DNA of 35,534 bases, taken from assembly GCA_028693165.1 (NCBI GenBank), contig JAQUVX010000030.1, forward strand, positions 1 through 35,534. Direction: 5' to 3'. How positions within the stretch are numbered: the first letter of the stretch is position 1; each line of letters opens with the position of its first letter. Under the pieces are notes generated by a model, which saw only the letters and a program-made list of their open reading frames with translations, had not been told where the DNA came from and ran no database searches. Made by a program: the position numbers and the translations under genes. Below, piece by piece: positions 33,189 through 35,534 of the stretch. This DNA comes from Lachnospiraceae bacterium (lineage in GTDB: Bacteria; Bacillota; Clostridia; Lachnospirales; Lachnospiraceae).

Positions 33189-33207
33189 TGCGTCGCGGAT
33201 TCGGGGC

Positions 33208-33927
33208 TCAGTAGTCGATCCCGCGCAGGGAGACTTCTCCCGCGTAAGGAGACACCAGCGCGGCGAAGGACAGCAATTCTTCCTTCGTAAAGCCGGAGAA
33301 TCCATGTGGCTCAAGAACCAGATCGGACTCCACATAATTCTGGATATAATAATGCGGACACCCGGCAATCCACGGCCCGATGCCTTCAAAGTCTGCCGCC
33401 GTGTGAAGTCCGTTTACCGCGGTGGTGCGAAATTCATAGGGAATCCGGCCGGCTTTGAGCCATTCCACGCTCTCGCGGATCGGTGCCAGATTCAGCCCCG
33501 GCGCACCGCAGACCTCGGCATAATGTTCGGGAGCTGCCTTGATATCCATGGCAATCATGTCAACCAGTCCGTTGTCTGCAAGGCGGCGGATCACATCCGG
33601 GCGGCTGCCGTTGGTGTCCAGCTTGATGAGCAGTCCCAGTGCGCGAACCTGCCCTAAAAATGCTTCCAGCGCCTCCGGCTGCAAGGTGGGTTCGCCGCCC
33701 GTCACGCAGACTCCCTCCAGGATTCCGCGGCGTTTTTTGAGAAACGACAGGATTTCTGCCTCGCTGTATTCCGGCGGGACATCAGAGCCAAGCAGCTCCG
33801 AGTTGTGACAGAAGGGACAGCGGAAATTACAGCCGCCCACAAAAATCGTGCAGGCCACGTGGCCGGGATAGTCAAGGAGCGTTGTTTTTTGCAATCCGCA
33901 AATGCGTAATTCCAGATTTGTATTCAT
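33208..33927 (-). CDS. Radical SAM activating enzyme, anaerobic ribonucleotide reductase activase type (NrdG-like)
   Basis: The 239-aa product has the radical SAM cluster motif CNFRCPFCHN (C-x3-C-x2-C), preceded by LDYPGHVACTIFVGGC. VTGGEPTLQPEALEAF binds SAM, and DTNGSRPDVIRRL follows. This matches the longer 'NrdG2' form of anaerobic ribonucleoside-triphosphate reductase activating proteins, which make the glycyl radical on NrdD. No nrdD lies nearby, so the partner is not shown. A related pyruvate-formate-lyase-type activase is possible. The ribosome site GAGG is unusually close to the ATG. It ends 19 bases from the convergent 32013 gene. Confidence 0.88.
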   Translation of the reverse strand: MNTNLELRICGLQKTTLLDYPGHVACTIFVGGCNFRCPFCHNSELLGSDVPPEYSEAEILSFLKKRRGILEGVCVTGGEPTLQPEALEAFLGQVRALGLLIKLDTNGSRPDVIRRLADNGLVDMIAMDIKAAPEHYAEVCGAPGLNLAPIRESVEWLKAGRIPYEFRTTAVNGLHTAADFEGIGPWIAGCPHYYIQNYVESDLVLEPHGFSGFTKEELLSFAALVSPYAGEVSLRGIDY

Positions 33928-34016
33928 TTCCTCATTTCCATTTCTTCAAATTTCGTATATACTGATTGTAATTAAGTATAGCACAGATCATCGCAGAAAG
34001 ACAGGTTGAAGAGGAT

Positions 34017-34520
34017 ATGAATCGATTGTCGACAGAAGAAAAATATATGAAGGAAGCCATACGGCAGGCGCAGAAAGCAGCGAAACTGGGGGATGTTCCC
34101 ATCGGCTGCGTAATCGTTTACGATGGCAAAATCATCGGCCGCGGCTACAATCGCCGAATGGCGGACAAGACCGTGCTGGCACACGCCGAGATCATCGCGA
34201 TCCGCAAGGCCTGTAAGAAGCTGGATGACTGGCGGCTGGAGGACTGTACCATGTACGTGACCCTGGAGCCCTGCCCCATGTGTGCCGGGGCCATCGTCCA
34301 GGCCCGCATTCCCAAGGTGGTCATCGGCTGTATGAATCCCAAGGCCGGCTGCGCGGGCTCCGTGCTGGACATGCTCCACGAGGACGGCTTCAACCACCAG
34401 GTTCAGACTGAGATCGGGATTCTGGAAGAAGAATGCTCTCGAATGCTGTCCGAGTTCTTCCGCCAGCTGCGCCGGAAAAAGACCGTCGCAAAAGCGGAGG
34501 ATCAGCCTGCAAACTGTTAG
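34017..34520 (+). CDS. tadA: tRNA adenosine(34) deaminase (TadA)
   Basis: This 167-aa zinc deaminase converts A34 of tRNA-Arg(ACG) to inosine. YMKEAIRQAQKAAKLGDVPIGCVIV opens the domain; HAEI holds the zinc histidine and the catalytic Glu; TLEPCPMCAGAI holds the two zinc cysteines. The C-terminal tail is basic. ATG 34017 has GAGG only two bases away; TTG 34026 is an alternative. In Firmicutes tadA usually precedes the SRP RNA gene and dnaX; the SRP RNA gene does follow here. Confidence 0.95.
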   Translation: MNRLSTEEKYMKEAIRQAQKAAKLGDVPIGCVIVYDGKIIGRGYNRRMADKTVLAHAEIIAIRKACKKLDDWRLEDCTMYVTLEPCPMCAGAIVQARIPKVVIGCMNPKAGCAGSVLDMLHEDGFNHQVQTEIGILEEECSRMLSEFFRQLRRKKTVAKAEDQPANC

Positions 34521-34628
34521 AGATTACAGGCTTCCCGGCTTACCAATACCACGACCCCGGACGGATTTGCAGTAGATGAGAGCGGGGCAAGAATGCGATT
34601 ATTCGCGTAAATGTTCGGGAGGCATTCC

Positions 34629-34657
34629 TTGACAAACGACGTTGCTTGGGGTATACT
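34629..34657 (+). promoter_or_regulatory. SRP RNA gene promoter
   Basis: A perfect TTGACA (34629-34634) and TATACT (34652-34657) are 17 bases apart. Transcription would start near 34664, leaving a ~25-base leader that is presumably removed to give the mature RNA. Confidence 0.88.
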
Positions 34658-34687
34658 AAACAGGCATTTCAACAAATCGTCATAAAG

Positions 34688-34955
34688 TTTCCGTGCAGCC
34701 GGGGAGATAGCGGTGCCCTGTACCTGCAATCCGCTCCAGCAGGGGTGATATCCCGCCTCGGATATGGTCTTGCAGGGCTGCCCCTGGTAAGTGGCGTTGA
34801 CGTTTGGGTCTTGCGCAACAGAACCTCATGAATCGTGTCAGGGCAGGAATGCAGCAGCACTAAGTGGGATCTTCTGTGTGCCGCAAGGTTGCCTGAACCG
34901 AGCTGGCTGCCAGGGTAACGCCTGTGAGCTATATACAAAGCGGGATGCACGGATT
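34688..34955 (+). ncRNA. ffs: Large signal recognition particle RNA (SRP RNA, scRNA)
   Basis: The sequence follows the large Bacillus-type SRP RNA: GCGGTGCCCTGTACCTGCAA and GTTGACGTTTGGGTC in the Alu-like domain, then the core GTGTCAGG, a GGAA tetraloop (34846-34849) on a short GCA/TGC stem, and AGCAGCACTAAGTG. GTGCCGCAAGGTTGCCTG follows. The ends pair: TCCGTGCA (34690-34697) with TGCACGGA (34946-34953). It acts with Ffh in targeting membrane proteins. Exact ends are approximate. Confidence 0.95.
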
Positions 34956-34972
34956 TAATAAATAAGAATATG

Positions 34973-35010
34973 AGACAGTCGCACGGATTTGACCTGCGGC
35001 TGTCTTTTTT
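34973..35010 (+). terminator. SRP RNA terminator
   Basis: AGACAGTCGCA (34973-34983) pairs with TGCGGCTGTCT (34995-35005), with one G-T pair, and six T follow (35005-35010). Confidence 0.9.
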
Positions 35011-35085
35011 CGCTTCGCGCTGCCGGTTCACGCAGCGATCATCTTAGCGACAGATTATGATCAATTATGATCCTGCGGCGTTCCG

Positions 35086-35292
35086 TGTTGGACAATTTTA
35101 GCATCTGAACATGTATAGCTGCCAAATGCACGCGCTTAAAATGTCAAAAACAGGAAGGTTTGGACAATAGTCACTTGGAATTGCCGTCCCCTGCCCACGA
35201 ATCCAGCAATTCCTGGACAATTACGCCAGTTTCACTTGATTATTACCCAAGCGTCAGGGTTATGATAGTATCAGCACCGATGTCTGGACAAT
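35086..35292. mobile_element. Probable transposon end with four GGACAAT-core repeats (Tn7/Mu/IS21 type)
   Basis: TGGACAAT occurs four times in the same orientation, starting at 35089, 35161, 35214 and 35285; intervals are 72, 53 and 71 bases. The outermost copy starts TGTTGGACAAT at 35086. Tn7 ends start TGT and hold repeated transposase (TnsB) sites containing GACAA(T/A). IS21 and Tn5053-like elements have a similar arrangement. The base order just outside (TTCCG, 35081-35085) is a candidate 5-bp target duplication. No transposase gene is within the window; the element is inferred. Confidence 0.5.
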
Positions 35293-35350
35293 TTTTAAGT
35301 TACAGGCCAGTAATGATCCAAACGCAGGTAATAAAGCGTTTCGCATCTTT

Positions 35351-35370
35351 CCCGCAAAAACCCGCAAAAA
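35351..35370. repeat. Tandem 10-bp repeat in the putative element
   Basis: CCCGCAAAAA occurs twice in a row (35351-35360, 35361-35370) and is followed by CGGGAG. It lies inside the presumed transposon end. The remainder of 35293-35534 holds no convincing gene. Confidence 0.5.
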
Positions 35371-35443
35371 CGGGAGAATAAAGGAATAGACAAACGGGAG
35401 CGAGTTGTATTATCCCATCTTTGACACTTTATTACGATGAAAA

Positions 35444-35479
35444 TCCCAGAAACCGTTGAAAAATCAATAGTTTCTGGGA
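35444..35479. terminator. Terminator-like hairpin near the window end
   Basis: TCCCAGAAAC (35444-35453) pairs perfectly with GTTTCTGGGA (35470-35479). On the plus strand CTTATTTATTTTT follows; on the minus strand TTTTC follows. It may end a minus-strand gene lying beyond the window, or a plus-strand transcript entering the putative element. Confidence 0.55.
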
Positions 35480-35534
35480 CTTATTTATTTTTATGAAAAG
35501 CGTACTAACTTTCTGTGTCTATCGTAGTTTTGAC

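Noticed and set aside
34517-34729. 70-codon minus-strand frame after tadA
   Set aside because: Its 5' part lies antisense to the SRP RNA and its promoter. The C-terminal part reads somewhat protein-like, but no ribosome site or known motif supports it.
35160-35381. 73-codon frame in the region after the SRP RNA
   Set aside because: It runs across three of the GGACAAT repeats, has no ribosome site and resembles no family; the repeats explain the region better.

Overview
The window looks like chromosomal DNA of a spore-forming, anaerobic Firmicute, most likely a Lachnospiraceae-type Clostridium (cluster XIVa). The reasons are a large Bacillus/Clostridium-type SRP RNA, SpmA/SpmB, a RicT (YaaT) block with holB, a Streptococcus/Clostridium-style fab operon using FabK rather than FabI, a fused AccD-AccA carboxyltransferase, a glycyl-radical-type activating enzyme and moderately GC-rich codon use. 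All identifications come from reading motifs and gene order; no database search was run.

Layout. 1-873: the 3' end of a 23S rRNA gene, seven tRNA genes (Asp, Val, Thr, Tyr, initiator Met, Phe, Lys) and a terminator, with no 5S gene between 23S and tRNA-Asp. 976-2649: a one-pass membrane protein whose cytosolic N-terminus resembles sigma-70 region 2. 2736-8819: a small minus-strand gene, then an information-processing block in an order close to that of Bacillus (Orn/Lys/Arg decarboxylase, a guanylate-kinase-like protein where tmk would be expected, holB, ricT, trmN6, rsmI). 8857-11223: panE on the minus strand, a promoter with a possible 44-codon small ORF, and a PD-(D/E)XK Rpn/transposase-type nuclease.

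11281-22088 is the fatty-acid synthesis operon: promoter, tandem FabT-like operators, fabH-acpP-fabK-fabD-fabG-fabF-accB-fabZ-accC-accDA, and a second FabK/nitronate-monooxygenase-like flavoprotein. AccB, AccC and AccDA make malonyl-CoA. FabD loads it on AcpP. FabH starts and FabF extends the chain, and FabG, FabZ and FabK complete each cycle. The operon is interrupted between fabG and fabF by a ~131 bp element that folds into a branched structure with a perfect 27-bp hairpin. spmA-spmB follow, then fabT (the likely repressor of the operon, from its own promoter) and a GerMN-like lipoprotein.

24515-34520: a DUF885 lipoprotein (minus), metG-traX-tatD-rsmA, a palindrome-rich intergenic stretch, nagB (minus), a Lachnospiraceae-type two-domain protein with a 12-bp tandem repeat, a radical-SAM activase (minus) and tadA. 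34629-35010 is the SRP RNA gene with promoter and terminator. Instead of the usual dnaX, the SRP gene is followed by about 500 bp without a convincing gene. This stretch carries four same-orientation copies of a GGACAAT-core motif, the first one beginning TGT. I read it as the likely end of a Tn7/Mu/IS21-type transposon inserted beside the SRP RNA gene, with its genes lying beyond the window.
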